Below are positions 8,314 to 17,270 of a stretch of 64,000 bases of DNA, one piece after another. A program made the translations under genes and the position numbers. Below the pieces are notes generated by a model. The model did no database searches. It saw only the letters and a program-made list of their open reading frames with translations, and was not told the origin of the DNA. The stretch comes from Lacticaseibacillus zhaodongensis (GTDB lineage Bacteria; Bacillota; Bacilli; Lactobacillales; Lactobacillaceae). Position 1 is the first letter of the stretch. Every line of letters begins with the position of its first letter. The stretch is from contig NZ_BLBG01000006.1 in NCBI RefSeq assembly GCF_009687905.1, positions 1 to 64,000 on the forward strand. The letters are read 5' to 3'.

Positions 8314-9759
8314 TTATTCGCGGTGCTTACTCAAGTCAACATCCTGCAGTTTGATTAGGTGCGTCTTGTGCTTAATTTTGTAATAGAGATACAGCCCGAC
8401 GAACAGCGGAATCGAAGCGTAGGAAATGAGCAGCCGCTCCCAGGAGAAGTGGGCGACGGACGCGAAGCCCTGGCCCAAAATCACGATGACGCCCATGACG
8501 ATTGCGAGCAAGGGTCCGAACGGGAACCATTTGGCGTGATACACCAATTCCTTCACGTGGTGGCCCTGCGCAATAAACGCCCGCCGGAAGCGGTAGTGCG
8601 ACACCGCGATACCGAGCCAGGCGATGAACCCGGTCAGGCCGGAAGCCGTCACGAGTAGTTCGTAAACGTGCGGTCCCAAGATGCTCGTCAAGAAGGTCAG
8701 CGCACCCACGAAGCTCGTGAGTAGAAGCGCCGGCAGCGGAATCCCGCGGTCACTGGTTTTGCTGAAGATGCGCGGAGCAAAACCTGTCCCCCCCATCGCC
8801 CACAACATGCGCGTTGAAGCATACATTCCCGAGTTGGCCGAGGAAATGACTGAGGTCAGAATCACCGCGTTCATCAGGCTAGCCGCCCCCGCAAGACCGA
8901 TGCGTCTGAAGACCAACGTGAAGGGCGAAATCGCCACGTCACTGGCACTGGCACCCAACAAGTTGGGGCTCATGTACGGAATGATCGCCGCAATGACCGC
9001 GATTGCCAGGATGTAGAACAAGAGGATTCGCCAAAATACTTCCTTGATGGCCTTAGGAATACTCTTTTCTGGGGTCGCCGACTCACCGGCCGTAATCCCG
9101 ATCAGTTCCGTACCTTGGAAAGAAAAACCGGCGACAACGAATACAGACAAGGTTGCCGGCAAGCCGTTGTGGAACGGCGCATCACCAATCTGGTAATTCC
9201 GCAGGCCGATTGCCGGTCCGCCACCGAGAACACCCACGATTGTCAGAACACCCACGATCAGGAACACAATCACCGTCAGCACCTTGACCATTGAGAGCCA
9301 GTACTCGGTCTCCCCAAAGGCCTTGACCGAGGTGATGTTGATCAGGAAAATCAGCGCGAGAAAACCCAGGCTGAAAATCCACCCGGGGACATTCGGTAAC
9401 CAAAAGTGCATCACGATGGCCGTAGTCGAGACGTCCACTGCGAGGGTGATGGCCCAGTTGAGCCAATAATTCCAGCCCAGTGCAAAACCCGCCGCCGGGT
9501 CCACAAAGCGGCTGGCGTACTCCGCAAACGAACCGGAAACCGGCATGAAGGTCGCCATCTCCCCCAGACTGGTCATCAGGAAATAAACCATGATGCCGAT
9601 TCCTGCGTACGCGAGGATGGCCCCACCTGGTCCCGCGGTTGAGATGGCCGAACCGCTAGCCACGAATAGCCCGGTCCCGATACTGCCCCCGAGCGTGATC
9701 ATCGACAGGTGCCGCGTCTTTAGCTCGCGCTTGACGCTGCCCCCCTCTTTTTCTGCCAC
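8314..9759 (-). CDS. Amino acid permease, APC superfamily (LysP-like)
   Basis: Cytoplasmic membrane amino acid/proton symporter of 481 residues with 12 predicted hydrophobic segments. The first helix has the APC substrate-binding loop GGSIGTGLFVASG, and ETEYWLSMVKV and FSFQGTELIGITAGES are typical of the amino acid transporter (AAT) family that includes LysP. GTG start at 9757-9759 with GGAG 9 bp upstream. Lysine is a reasonable guess but the specificity cannot be proven from sequence. It has a leader of roughly 300 bp with several dyads (see 9870-10060), which suggests dedicated regulation. Confidence 0.88.
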   Translation of the reverse strand: MAEKEGGSVKRELKTRHLSMITLGGSIGTGLFVASGSAISTAGPGGAILAYAGIGIMVYFLMTSLGEMATFMPVSGSFAEYASRFVDPAAGFALGWNYWLNWAITLAVDVSTTAIVMHFWLPNVPGWIFSLGFLALIFLINITSVKAFGETEYWLSMVKVLTVIVFLIVGVLTIVGVLGGGPAIGLRNYQIGDAPFHNGLPATLSVFVVAGFSFQGTELIGITAGESATPEKSIPKAIKEVFWRILLFYILAIAVIAAIIPYMSPNLLGASASDVAISPFTLVFRRIGLAGAASLMNAVILTSVISSANSGMYASTRMLWAMGGTGFAPRIFSKTSDRGIPLPALLLTSFVGALTFLTSILGPHVYELLVTASGLTGFIAWLGIAVSHYRFRRAFIAQGHHVKELVYHAKWFPFGPLLAIVMGVIVILGQGFASVAHFSWERLLISYASIPLFVGLYLYYKIKHKTHLIKLQDVDLSKHRE

Positions 9760-9872
9760 AATTATTCACTCCTAAGCTGCGGGTACATAATTACCCATTG
9801 ATTTCAGACGAATATGAACGGTCAGTAACTGCCGCAGTGTGACGTAAAATGCGATTAGTTGCGACTGTTCAA

Positions 9873-9902
9873 AGTACAATGATTCTTTTGTACCATAATC
9901 AA
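9873..9902 (-). promoter_or_regulatory. Weak permease promoter with a GTACAA dyad
   Basis: On the minus strand -35 TTGATT (9897-9902), 18-bp spacer, -10 TGTACT (9873-9878). A perfect inverted repeat GTACAA-N8-TTGTAC (9874-9893) fills the spacer and overlaps the -10, as expected of a repressor operator. Confidence 0.45.
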
Positions 9903-9905
9903 TGT

Positions 9906-10055
9906 GGACTGTCTATCCAGTCCCATTATTGTCACAGCGTGTAACCGGGAGTGTCACAGATTAATCGCGAATCTGCATCAGAATCCTTAGAGTATATTAA
10001 TCCAAACGAAAGTAGTGGCAGCCACCAACTCCTGAACGGAGTAGTGACTGCCACT
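9906..10055. other. Dyad-rich stretch upstream of the permease
   Basis: This gene-free stretch holds an inverted repeat GGACTG-N6-CAGTCC (9906-9923), a direct repeat TGTCACAG (9930-9937 and 9952-9959, 22 bp apart, two helical turns) and a long hairpin with outer arms AGTGGCAG/CTGCCACT (10014-10055) and inner arms ACTCC/GGAGT. No known riboswitch or T-box motif is present. From 10056 to 10129 I see nothing certain. Confidence 0.5.
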
Positions 10056-10129
10056 GAGCCAACTAATTTTACTGGATTCACACCCGCAGCCGTGCGTCCT
10101 GCCGCTCGTTACGGCCGTGAAGACCAGAA

Positions 10130-10164
10130 AAAATAACCCCCAGTTGCTTAAACAGCTGGGGGTC
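10130..10164 (-). terminator. Terminator after the aldo/keto reductase
   Basis: On the minus strand, ACCCCCAGCTG/CAACTGGGGGT with a short loop is followed by TATTTTTT. Confidence 0.9.
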
Positions 10165-10177
10165 ACAGAAAGATCGG

Positions 10178-11170
10178 TTACTTCTTCAAAATTGCATCGA
10201 TTTCGGCCAGCTCGTCGTCCGCGAACTGCAGGTTATCAGTGGCCTTGAGGTTATCCTCCAGGTGCTGCACACTCGTCGTACCAATGATCACACTGGTAAC
10301 AACCGGCTTCCGCAGCAGCCAGGCGAGTGCCATCTGGGATAGCGTCTGGCCACGCTTGGCAGCAATCGCGTTCAACGCGTTGAGCTTGGCCACGACCACG
10401 TCCCGCCCCTGTGCGAGCGTACCGGTGTTGGTGCGGTGAATCTCAAAATCAGCAGGAATGCCGTGCAGGTAGCGGTCACTTAACAGCCCTTCAGACAGCG
10501 GGCCATACGCAATCAGCCCCACACCGGCTTTATCCAGAGTGTCCAGCAGCCCGGTGGTTTCAACGGAGCGGTTGAACATGTTGTAACTCATCTGGTTCAG
10601 AACCAGTGGCGTGCCAAGCTGCTTGAACAACTTGATTGCCGCCTGGGCCTGCGCGGTCTCAAAGTTAGAGATCCCGATGTATAAGGCCTTACCCTCCCGG
10701 ACCACGTCATCCAAGGCGCGAACAGTTTCGGCAAGTGGCGTTTCGTCATCAAAACGGTGAGCGTACAGCACGTCGACGTAATCTGTCTGGAGCCGCTGCA
10801 GCGAACCGTCAATCCCCTGCAGGATCGACTTGCGGGAAGTCCCGTTGCCAAACGGACCATCGTGGATCTCGTAACCAATTTTGGTCGAAACAACAACTTC
10901 ATCCCGGTACGGTTTCAGGTCGCTGGCGAGGATCTGCCCGAGCAACTGTTCACTGGAGCCATAGTACGGCGTCCCGTAGTGGTCAGCAACGTCAAAGTGA
11001 TACATGCCGTGGTCAAAAGCGGCCAAAATTACCTTGCGGCGGTCAGCGAATGGATCCGCGGCGCTGTAGTGGCGCCACAAGCCCAGCGAAACTGGCGGCA
11101 GCACCAAACCACTATTACCCGCGTGGCGCAGTGGCAAGTGGCCATAACGATCATCATTTGCTTTATACAT
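10178..11170 (-). CDS. Aldo/keto reductase, YghZ-like
   Basis: NADPH-dependent oxidoreductase of 330 residues; members related to YghZ reduce L-glyceraldehyde-3-phosphate and other small aldehydes. The catalytic tetrad is visible: Asp and Tyr in DVADHYG, Lys in VVSTKIGYE, His in VLYAHRFDD. The C-terminal NADP site appears as SVIIGTTSVQHLEDN. I prefer the ATG at 11168-11170, ten bases after AAGGGG; the ATG at 11179 is only one base from that site. It lies 70 bp after the ROK kinase gene on the same strand and could be co-transcribed with it. Confidence 0.9.
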   Translation of the reverse strand: MYKANDDRYGHLPLRHAGNSGLVLPPVSLGLWRHYSAADPFADRRKVILAAFDHGMYHFDVADHYGTPYYGSSEQLLGQILASDLKPYRDEVVVSTKIGYEIHDGPFGNGTSRKSILQGIDGSLQRLQTDYVDVLYAHRFDDETPLAETVRALDDVVREGKALYIGISNFETAQAQAAIKLFKQLGTPLVLNQMSYNMFNRSVETTGLLDTLDKAGVGLIAYGPLSEGLLSDRYLHGIPADFEIHRTNTGTLAQGRDVVVAKLNALNAIAAKRGQTLSQMALAWLLRKPVVTSVIIGTTSVQHLEDNLKATDNLQFADDELAEIDAILKK

Positions 11171-11240
11171 AGTATTCATACCCCTTCGTTCAAATTAAAT
11201 AATGTTCCCAGTTCAGTTTAACATGTTGTGCACTGGTGAA

Positions 11241-12113
11241 CTAAGCCAGGAGATTTTGGGCCAGTGCGGCATCACCGACCGTTGCGGAGCCGTTATCCGG
11301 CACCTGACTGCGCACGATCAGCTCATCCAAGGCTGGGTGCTGAACGTAGCCGTTGTTCAGCTGGGCGAAGTATTTGCGAATCTTGGGCAGCTCGGCGTCA
11401 CTCAGCACACTGCCACCGAACACGATGCGCGCCGGCGCAAGGTTGACGTAGGCACTGTAGGCCATCTGGGCGGCATAGTAGCTGATGTAGTCGAAGACCG
11501 GATTGCTCCGGTCCAGCTTTTCACCCGGAATCCCGGTCCGCGCCTCAATCGTCGGCCCGGCCGCCATGCCTTCAAAGCAGCGGTTGCCGTGGAATGGGCA
11601 CAAGCCAGCAAAATCATCGTCAGGATGCGCAATGACCGGCGCGTGCCCCATTTCACTGTGGGCAACGCCACCGATAAACTGACCATTTTGAATCGCCCCA
11701 CCGCCAATGCCAGTCCCAATCGTGAAGTAAACTAGCGAGTTCACACCGCGACCGGCACCGAACTTGTACTCGCCATAGGCAGAGGCGTTGACGTCAGTCG
11801 TGAAGGCAATGGGGATGTCGAGGGCGGCGCGCAGCGGATCCAGTACGTCGGTATCGGCCCAACCCTGTTTTGGCGTCTTCAAAATGTGCCCATACGTGGG
11901 TGAATCCGGCATGATGTCGATGGGACCAAAGGAGCCGATGCCCAGCGCGGCAACTGGGTGGGCCATGAAGAATTCGATCGCAGCGGCTAATGTGTCCTCC
12001 GGGGTGGTCGTCGGCACCCGCTTGCGCAGTAATACATTGTAATCACCATCGGTCACGGCGAGCACGAACTTGGTGCCCCCAGCTTCAATACTTCCCAAAC
12101 GAATCTCACTCAT
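11241..12113 (-). CDS. scrK: ROK-family fructokinase
   Basis: ATP-dependent sugar kinase, most like fructokinases of lactic acid bacteria, producing fructose-6-phosphate. The 290 residues begin with the ATP-binding GSIEAGGTKF; GTGIGGG and the ROK zinc motif (H, then CPFHGNRC near residues 170-180) follow. GGAGG lies 6 bp before the ATG. The promoter carries a cre site, so catabolite repression is likely. No sucrose PTS or sucrase gene is adjacent. A mannose or other hexose kinase of the same family cannot be excluded. Confidence 0.87.
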   Translation of the reverse strand: MSEIRLGSIEAGGTKFVLAVTDGDYNVLLRKRVPTTTPEDTLAAAIEFFMAHPVAALGIGSFGPIDIMPDSPTYGHILKTPKQGWADTDVLDPLRAALDIPIAFTTDVNASAYGEYKFGAGRGVNSLVYFTIGTGIGGGAIQNGQFIGGVAHSEMGHAPVIAHPDDDFAGLCPFHGNRCFEGMAAGPTIEARTGIPGEKLDRSNPVFDYISYYAAQMAYSAYVNLAPARIVFGGSVLSDAELPKIRKYFAQLNNGYVQHPALDELIVRSQVPDNGSATVGDAALAQNLLA

Positions 12114-12130
12114 AAATGTGCCTCCAAAAT

Positions 12131-12165
12131 TATAATTAGATTGTTATCGCTTACACTGATTGTAA
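12131..12165 (-). promoter_or_regulatory. scrK promoter with a cre site
   Basis: The minus strand has a -10 TATAAT about 30 bp before the start codon. The plus strand reads TGTTATCGCTTACA at 12142-12155, 13/14 to the CcpA cre consensus, just upstream of the -10. Confidence 0.7.
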
Positions 12166-12272
12166 CCCGCAATCAATTTTGAAAACAGCCTGCATGCTCA
12201 CTATTTGCCTGCGCGCTGCTTAGCGATTTATTAAGTCGCACTACGGTTACACATGCATCTGACTGCGGGCGG

Positions 12273-12278
12273 TATAAT
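12273..12278 (+). promoter_or_regulatory. -10 element of the matrixin-like gene
   Basis: A perfect TATAAT lies about 38 bp before the GTG start. No clear -35 at the best spacing. Confidence 0.45.
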
Positions 12279-12316
12279 GATTTTAATTCTGGACTTACCG
12301 AAAGGAGGGCTGCCCC

Positions 12317-13063
12317 GTGCGCCGCTTGAACAATTTGCTCACCGTACTTTTCGTCGTCATTGCGTTGCTGCTGCTAAACGGAACGAGCCGGCACTACATC
12401 GGCGCGCACCTCCCACCCGCCGTACGCAGCAACCTCAACGCGCGCTGGCAGAATTTTCAGGCCGAGCTGACCACAGCGGTTACGCGCTTTACGGACATCA
12501 CCCCGGCCACCGAATCCGGAACCACCAGTACTAGCGCTAGCATTGGCAGCAGTCAAAGCACCAGCGACAGCAGCGCTGCCACCCCTGAGGAAAGCATCAT
12601 TCAAAACGTCTCACTGGCGAACACTTACTATTACCACTACGCCGCGGGCACCCCGAATTCAGTCCACAAAGTGTTTGCAGCCGCGATTGCGACTTACAAC
12701 CGCACCGGCATCGTCAAGCTGGTCCCGGGCAGCGGCCAGGACGGCGACAATCAGATCAGCATCAGCACTTATTCTAAAAACGAGGGCAACCCGGACTATA
12801 ATGCCATTGAACTTGGTATCGGTGGGCCGACAATCATCACGAGCGCACTGTATGCCCGCGGCGCCGTCAACCACGCGAACGCCAAGCTGAACGTTTACTA
12901 CCCGCAAGCGATCCGCGAATCAGTCGCCCTGCACGAACTAGGCCACGCGCTGGGGCTAGACCACAGCCCGAGCCGCAGTTCCGTGATGTACCCCGAAGAT
13001 CAGGGCCACACGAGCTTGGCCCCGGCGGACATCACCGCCCTGCGCAAAATTTACCAGCAGTAG
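12317..13063 (+). CDS. Secreted or membrane-anchored matrixin-type metalloprotease
   Basis: Probable zinc endopeptidase acting outside the cell. Of 248 residues, 1-20 form an N-terminal hydrophobic segment (signal or anchor), ~62-92 a Ser/Thr-rich linker, and ~100-248 the catalytic domain. The metzincin motif HELGHALGLDH (206-216) supplies the three zinc histidines and Glu207; SVMYP (222-226) gives the Met-turn. GTG start with AAGGAGG nine bases upstream. It is a single gene. Such M10 proteases occur in many lactobacilli with unknown substrates; no dedicated inhibitor or immunity gene is adjacent. Confidence 0.88.
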   Translation: MRRLNNLLTVLFVVIALLLLNGTSRHYIGAHLPPAVRSNLNARWQNFQAELTTAVTRFTDITPATESGTTSTSASIGSSQSTSDSSAATPEESIIQNVSLANTYYYHYAAGTPNSVHKVFAAAIATYNRTGIVKLVPGSGQDGDNQISISTYSKNEGNPDYNAIELGIGGPTIITSALYARGAVNHANAKLNVYYPQAIRESVALHELGHALGLDHSPSRSSVMYPEDQGHTSLAPADITALRKIYQQ

Positions 13064-13238
13064 CCTCAAGATTAGAGCTTTTATAATTTAGCCTCTGGAT
13101 AATAAACTGAATATGGCTGTGCACAAAAAAGTTTTGACCGTCAAAATGCCTTCGCGGCGCCTTTTAGGCGGCTGAGCAGCTGCATGCTATTCAATTTTTT
13201 TGCAATTTGCTGTTCACAAGCTAAGAAATGCATGCTAG

Positions 13239-13244
13239 TATACT
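13239..13244 (+). promoter_or_regulatory. -10 element of the asnA leader
   Basis: TATACT lies just before the T-box leader. The stretch 13064-13230 upstream holds no gene that I can support. Confidence 0.45.
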
Positions 13245-13254
13245 GGCATACATT

Positions 13255-13525
13255 AAAAAAAGGCGAGAAGCAAGACGAGTAGGACGGTCATCCTAACAGT
13301 GAATTGAGGCTAGTGGAAACTCAATCAGGCCCTGACCATTTCGAAAAACCCTTGCTTATGCTGCTAACCCAAATGGCCCTGCCAGAGTAGGCTTAGACGT
13401 CACACTACGTTATCAGTGCCGGAGTATGTTAGTACTCTATGAGGTGGTTTATTTACGATAAACAATTTGGGTGGTACCGCGAAGTCTTTCGTCCCTTTTA
13501 TTAAGGGGCGGAAGACTTTTTTTGT
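13255..13525 (+). promoter_or_regulatory. T-box leader of asnA
   Basis: Plus-strand T-box riboswitch. The base of stem I is AAGCAAG (13267-13273) pairing with CTTGCTT. A stem I distal AGTGA..GGCTAGTGGAAACTC region is visible. The T-box motif GGGTGGTACCGCG lies at about 13469-13481. The terminator GTCTTTCGTCCC/GGGGCGGAAGAC with a T-run ends it. An AAC triplet (Asn) is present in the 3' side of the specifier region, fitting the product of the gene, but I have not proven it is the specifier. Confidence 0.93.
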
Positions 13526-13601
13526 CCGCTAAACGCCGCAATCAGGCGGTCCCGAATACCTCGATGTCCGTAACTAAGTGCAACCACAGGAGGATTTACT
13601 T

Positions 13602-14609
13602 ATGCAACTCACAATTCCAGAAGATTACGACCCAAAGCTTTCCGTTCGCGAAACCCAAGAAGCAATTCGCTACATTCGCGAAACGTTCCAAGATGAATTC
13701 GGCAAGCAGATGACCCTGTCCCGGGTTTCCGCACCAATGATGCTCGAAAAAGGCACCGGCCTGAACGACAACCTGAACGGCTTCGAACAGCCGGTTTCCT
13801 TCACCATGCAGGAAATGCCTGGCAAGACCATTGAAATCGTCCACTCCCTCGCTAAGTGGAAGCGCTGGGCCCTCAAGCATTTTGACTTCAAAATGCACAC
13901 CGGCCTCTATACCAACATGAACGCCATTCGTAAGGACGAAGAACTGGACAACATCCACTCCATCTACGTTGACCAGTGGGATTGGGAAAAGGTCATCAGC
14001 AAGGACGAGCGCACCAAGGAAACTCTTGAAGCAACCGTTAAGCAGATCTTCAAAGTCCTCAAACACATGGAACACGAAGTTTGGTACAAGTACCCTAAGG
14101 CCGTTTACCACTTGCCTGACGAAATCCACTTCGTTACCACCCAAGAACTCGAAGACCGCTGGCCAGATTACACGCCAAAAGAGCGTGAAGACGCCATCTG
14201 TAAGGAACTCGGTTGTGTCTTCCTTGAACAGATTGGTGGCAAAATGAAGAGTGGCCAGATTCACGACGGCCGCGCCGCTGACTACGATGACTGGAAGCTA
14301 AACGGTGACATCCTCTTCTGGTACACCCCACTCCAGAAGGCCCTCGAAATCTCCAGCATGGGCATCCGGGTCGACGCCAAGGCGATGGCTGAACAGCTCA
14401 AGGAAGCAGGCCAGGAAGACCGGCTCCAGCTGCCATACCACAAGGCCATCATGAGCGAAGACCTCCCCTTCACCATCGGCGGTGGGATCGGTCAGTCCCG
14501 CGTCTGCATGTTGCTGCTGGGTAAGGCCCACGTCGGCGAAGTCCAGGCCAGCGTTTGGCCACAGGACATGCTCGACAAGTGTGCGGCTGCTGGCATCCAC
14601 ATCCTGTAA
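13602..14609 (+). CDS. asnA: Aspartate--ammonia ligase (asparagine synthetase A)
   Basis: Makes L-asparagine from aspartate, ammonia and ATP in the cytoplasm; a class II aaRS-like fold. The 335 residues begin [19 protein letters not shown] and include [10 protein letters not shown], the conserved [13 protein letters not shown], and the ATP-binding [14 protein letters not shown] near the C-terminus. Start ATG 13602 has AGGAGG at 7 bp; the longer frame from 13578 is not used. The T-box upstream ties expression to tRNA-Asn charging, giving more asparagine when it is scarce. Confidence 0.97.
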   Translation: MQLTIPEDYDPKLSVRETQEAIRYIRETFQDEFGKQMTLSRVSAPMMLEKGTGLNDNLNGFEQPVSFTMQEMPGKTIEIVHSLAKWKRWALKHFDFKMHTGLYTNMNAIRKDEELDNIHSIYVDQWDWEKVISKDERTKETLEATVKQIFKVLKHMEHEVWYKYPKAVYHLPDEIHFVTTQELEDRWPDYTPKEREDAICKELGCVFLEQIGGKMKSGQIHDGRAADYDDWKLNGDILFWYTPLQKALEISSMGIRVDAKAMAEQLKEAGQEDRLQLPYHKAIMSEDLPFTIGGGIGQSRVCMLLLGKAHVGEVQASVWPQDMLDKCAAAGIHIL

Positions 14610-14647
14610 GCATTAGCTCCGCGATTAAATGAACGATTAAATGTGCA

Positions 14648-14696
14648 AAAGGAGGCTTGGTCCCGTGATGGGGTCAAGCCTCCTTTTGTGTTTTTA
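14648..14696 (+). terminator. Terminator after asnA
   Basis: Perfect stem AAAAGGAGGCTTG/CAAGCCTCCTTTT with a 15-base loop, then GTGTTTTT. Confidence 0.92.
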
Positions 14697-14711
14697 GGGT
14701 GGCTACTGACT

Positions 14712-15041
14712 CGCCGGGAGGGACGCAGCTTCTTCCGGGCGGAGGGCGCATTTTCCGTCCGCTACACTGGCGGTAGTGACAGACAGGCATGCTGGGGCGC
14801 GGCTCCAGGCTTGACCAAACCCGGGTCAAGTCTTCCGCCTTAGCTCCGAGCCCGCCGTGTTTTCCCAACACCACCGGTAAACTCGCAGTACTTCTTTAAT
14901 CTTTCTTAGCGGTCTCTACGCTATCCCCGAATATTGAAGGCAGTAGCCTTGCAAAGCCCGCAAGACTATTACCTTCAATATTCGTTTCAGCATGGTCACT
15001 ACCGCCAGTTTTGCTCCCGGAAAAGGCGCCCGCCGCCCTAC
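14712..15041 (-). repeat. Structured intergenic element, copy A1
   Basis: One of six related elements, drawn in the orientation in which the first hairpin is followed by a G-run (minus strand). Outer arms GGGCGG.GGGCGC.TTTTCCG (14737-14757) pair with CGGAAAA.GCGCCC.CCGCCC (15018-15038). Next come TGGCGGTAGTGAC/GTCACTACCGCCA (14768-14780 with 14995-15007) and CATGCTG/CAGCATG (14788-14794 with 14988-14994). Inside are a 57-nt hairpin at 14928-14984 (arms CGAATATTGAAGG) and a hairpin CTTGACC/GGTCAAG at 14810-14830. There is no open reading frame. It faces copy B1. Function unknown. Confidence 0.85.
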
Positions 15042-15272
15042 ATACCCGTTCCTACGCCTACCTAAACGGGACGTTTATGCGACCCTGCAGTTAAATATAC
15101 CTATTTTCTGACTACTTCAGTTTACCTCTAGCAATTTGAATCTCCGGCGTTCCTAGGGGAGTACAACAGCGGACCGTGTGAATGGTCGACGATAGTTTCA
15201 GTTCACAGTGTGCTGTAAACACACTAGTTGGTTGGCTGGCCTAATCCACCACCTACTGACGAGAAGGCCAAT

Positions 15273-15532
15273 GTAGCCGGGAGGGGCGCCGCTGCGTAGC
15301 GGAATATATGCCGCGTAAAGCCCAAACAGTTGTTAAGCAGTGGGTTTCTGCTTAACAACTGGGGGTGATTTTGGGACCGCGACTGAGCAACGCGAAGGCG
15401 GCCCCAAAATTAGGCGGCAGCCCAGCGAAGCTAGGCGTGAGCCGGCCCCGGGCTGTCCCACGCGAAAGCATATATGTAACGGAGCAGCGGTGCCCCTCCC
15501 CGCGGCCTTGTCCTAGCCCCCCGGGAGCTAAG
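15273..15532 (+). repeat. Structured intergenic element, divergent copy B1
   Basis: Opposite in orientation to A1, 230 bp away. Closing arms GAGGGGCGCCGCTGC (15281-15295) and GCAGCGGTGCCCCTC pair, then ATATATGC/GCATATAT. The first hairpin AGTTGTTAAGCAG/CTGCTTAACAACT (15328-15360) is followed by GGGGG, as in the other copies. A hairpin ATTTTGGG/CCCCAAAAT follows. The outer right end reads, on the minus strand, TTAGCTCCCGGGGGGC, like the ends of A2, A3, A4 and B2. Internal sequence is diverged, so family membership rests on ends and architecture. The spacer 15042-15272 holds no gene. Confidence 0.65.
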
Positions 15533-15536
15533 CAAC

Positions 15537-15569
15537 AAAAATGGGCCCCTCCAACTGGAGAAGGCCCAT
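15537..15569 (-). terminator. Terminator after the patatin gene
   Basis: On the minus strand ATGGGCC/GGCCCAT with an inner CTCCA/TGGAG stem, followed by TTTTTG. Confidence 0.88.
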
Positions 15570-15574
15570 CCAAA

Positions 15575-16429
15575 CTAATTTTCCAAGTAAATCCGCATCG
15601 CGTGCAGGTTCTGCTTCATGTCCTGAACGCCCAAGTCATGCAGTGCCGCCAGCTTCTCGGTATTGCCCTCGATGCGGCCAACGTTGACTGGATCTGCCGG
15701 AGCCACGGTGAACACCCGCCCCATCTTTTCCAGCTTCTGCAACTGCTGTGCCTGGTGGTTATACATCTCCGGCCGCCCGACCGCTGACACCACGAACTGT
15801 GGGTGCGCGGCAAAAGCGTGCTCGTATGCGCGCCGCAGCAGTGGTGACGTTGGTGACTTGCGGTACTCCCGGTTGCGGGTCCGCACAACCACAATTTTGT
15901 CATAACCAAGCAGTTGCGCGTAAGCGTAAGGAATCGAATCAGCGATACCCCCGTCTAGGCACAGGCCCTGACTGGTCCGCTTGGGCGCTGACAGGAAGGG
16001 CATTGATGAGGACGCCTTGAGCACATTCTTCATCTCGGGCCCAACCGGCCGGTCAAAGTAAACCGCCTGCCCCGACTCAATCGCCGTCGCCACCACCACA
16101 AAGTTCATTGGTGAATTGCGATATGTATCTTCATCAAAATCCTGCCAACCAGAACCGTGGTGTGCGAACAGGTAATCGAGGTTGATAATGTCCTGCCGCC
16201 GCAGCGCGCGCCGGGCGGAAATGTACCGACTGTCATGCCGGTAGTTAACGTTGATGTCGTTAGTCCGTCCAATCTGCTGGGAAACATAATTCACCCCGCA
16301 GAGCGCACCTGCCGACACCCCGATTACAGTCTCAAACATCGCGCCGTCTTGCATGAGGGTGTCCAGAACACCGGCAGTATACTGCCCGCGCATGGCCCCA
16401 CCTTCGAGTACTAATGCTGCTTTGTACAT
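15575..16429 (-). CDS. Patatin-like phospholipase/esterase (YchK type)
   Basis: Lipid acyl hydrolase of 284 residues using a Ser-Asp dyad. The oxyanion motif GGAMRG is at 10-15, the nucleophile in GVSAG (Ser39), and the aspartate in LDGGIADS in the middle of the protein. No signal peptide or membrane helix, so it is probably cytoplasmic or membrane-peripheral. The substrate is unknown. Single gene with its own terminator; the ATG is preceded by GGAGGCGC. Confidence 0.9.
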   Translation of the reverse strand: MYKAALVLEGGAMRGQYTAGVLDTLMQDGAMFETVIGVSAGALCGVNYVSQQIGRTNDINVNYRHDSRYISARRALRRQDIINLDYLFAHHGSGWQDFDEDTYRNSPMNFVVVATAIESGQAVYFDRPVGPEMKNVLKASSSMPFLSAPKRTSQGLCLDGGIADSIPYAYAQLLGYDKIVVVRTRNREYRKSPTSPLLRRAYEHAFAAHPQFVVSAVGRPEMYNHQAQQLQKLEKMGRVFTVAPADPVNVGRIEGNTEKLAALHDLGVQDMKQNLHAMRIYLEN

Positions 16430-16547
16430 TTTGCGCCTCCAAACCGACTACTTCACAGTCTAAATTACCGCCTAATGCTTTAAAGATAGCACAAGCCTGC
16501 CGTCTTGGCACCTGCCGCACCTGATTCATTCGCAGGGTGACTAGTGA

Positions 16548-16964
16548 CTACACTTCAGGAAATGCCCGGAGCCAGTGATACGGCTGAAGTGTTGCCAGGG
16601 GTACATAACGCAACTGGTCAGGTTGTTCCGGGACGGTCACGGCACATTGCACGTCCGGGCCCCAAAGGCTAAGCCGCTCTTGGCAGATTCCGCATGGTGT
16701 CAGTATGTGCACCGGTGCGGTCTCGTCTTCCCGCACGAGGCAGATGGTGTGCGTCACTGCCACGTTCCGCTTAGCCGCCTCAAGAATCGCGCCGAGCTCC
16801 ATGCAGACACTAGAAGCTTCGTTGGGAAAATCCAAGGAAATGCTGGTTAGAATCGTTCCGTCGGCTAGGCGGACCCCAGCGACACCACCCCAGCCCTTAG
16901 GATAGCGGCTGTTTAGAAATTGATTGGTTCGTTGGTACAACTCTGCACCGTAATCTTGTGGCAT
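16548..16964 (-). CDS. Cytidine/blasticidin deaminase-like zinc deaminase
   Basis: A 138-residue protein of the CDA fold. The zinc ligands and catalytic Glu are in SVCMELGAIL (Cys54, Glu56) and PCGICQE (Cys91, Cys94), the all-Cys arrangement of free-nucleoside deaminases. The Cys-Met-Glu reading, where Cys-Ala-Glu is usual, and the C-terminus RYVPLATLQPYHW set it apart from the standard Cdd. It may deaminate cytidine or a related nucleoside. Single gene. Confidence 0.8.
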   Translation of the reverse strand: MPQDYGAELYQRTNQFLNSRYPKGWGGVAGVRLADGTILTSISLDFPNEASSVCMELGAILEAAKRNVAVTHTICLVREDETAPVHILTPCGICQERLSLWGPDVQCAVTVPEQPDQLRYVPLATLQPYHWLRAFPEV

Positions 16965-17270
16965 TTTGCTTACTCCTTCGTCCTTAAATGATTCTTAATT
17001 ATACCATTTGCTGAAAGCTGTCAACTATAGTCGTAATTACATCTAAGTGCAGGCCCGCATTTTATCAGCATTATTCCGGTCTAGACCGTGATCAAGGCAG
17101 GGTAGTAAGTACCGGTCACCCCAAAATTCTTTTACTGATTTCTGCAAATATGACGGTGGTTTGTGGGAACCAGCGTGCATACCAAAGCCGCTATGCTTAC
17201 TTTCAGTTAGTGAGATGCTATAATTAACTTAGTAAGCACCCACTAACAACCACAGAAATGGAGGCAGGCC

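Noticed and set aside
9951-10136. 61-codon open frame on the plus strand inside the permease leader
   Set aside because: GTG start with a badly spaced ribosome binding site, it covers the 42-nt hairpin and ends in the convergent terminator; the composition looks like chance.
14712-15041. RNase P RNA, tmRNA or 6S RNA as identity of the structured element
   Set aside because: Those are single-copy genes. The RNase P core GAGGAAAGTCC is absent, there is no tmRNA tRNA-like end with a tag reading frame, and the branched fold does not fit 6S.
15365-15787. 140-codon plus-strand frame across element B1 and the patatin gene
   Set aside because: It runs through a structured repeat and antisense to a well-supported gene; no ribosome binding site.
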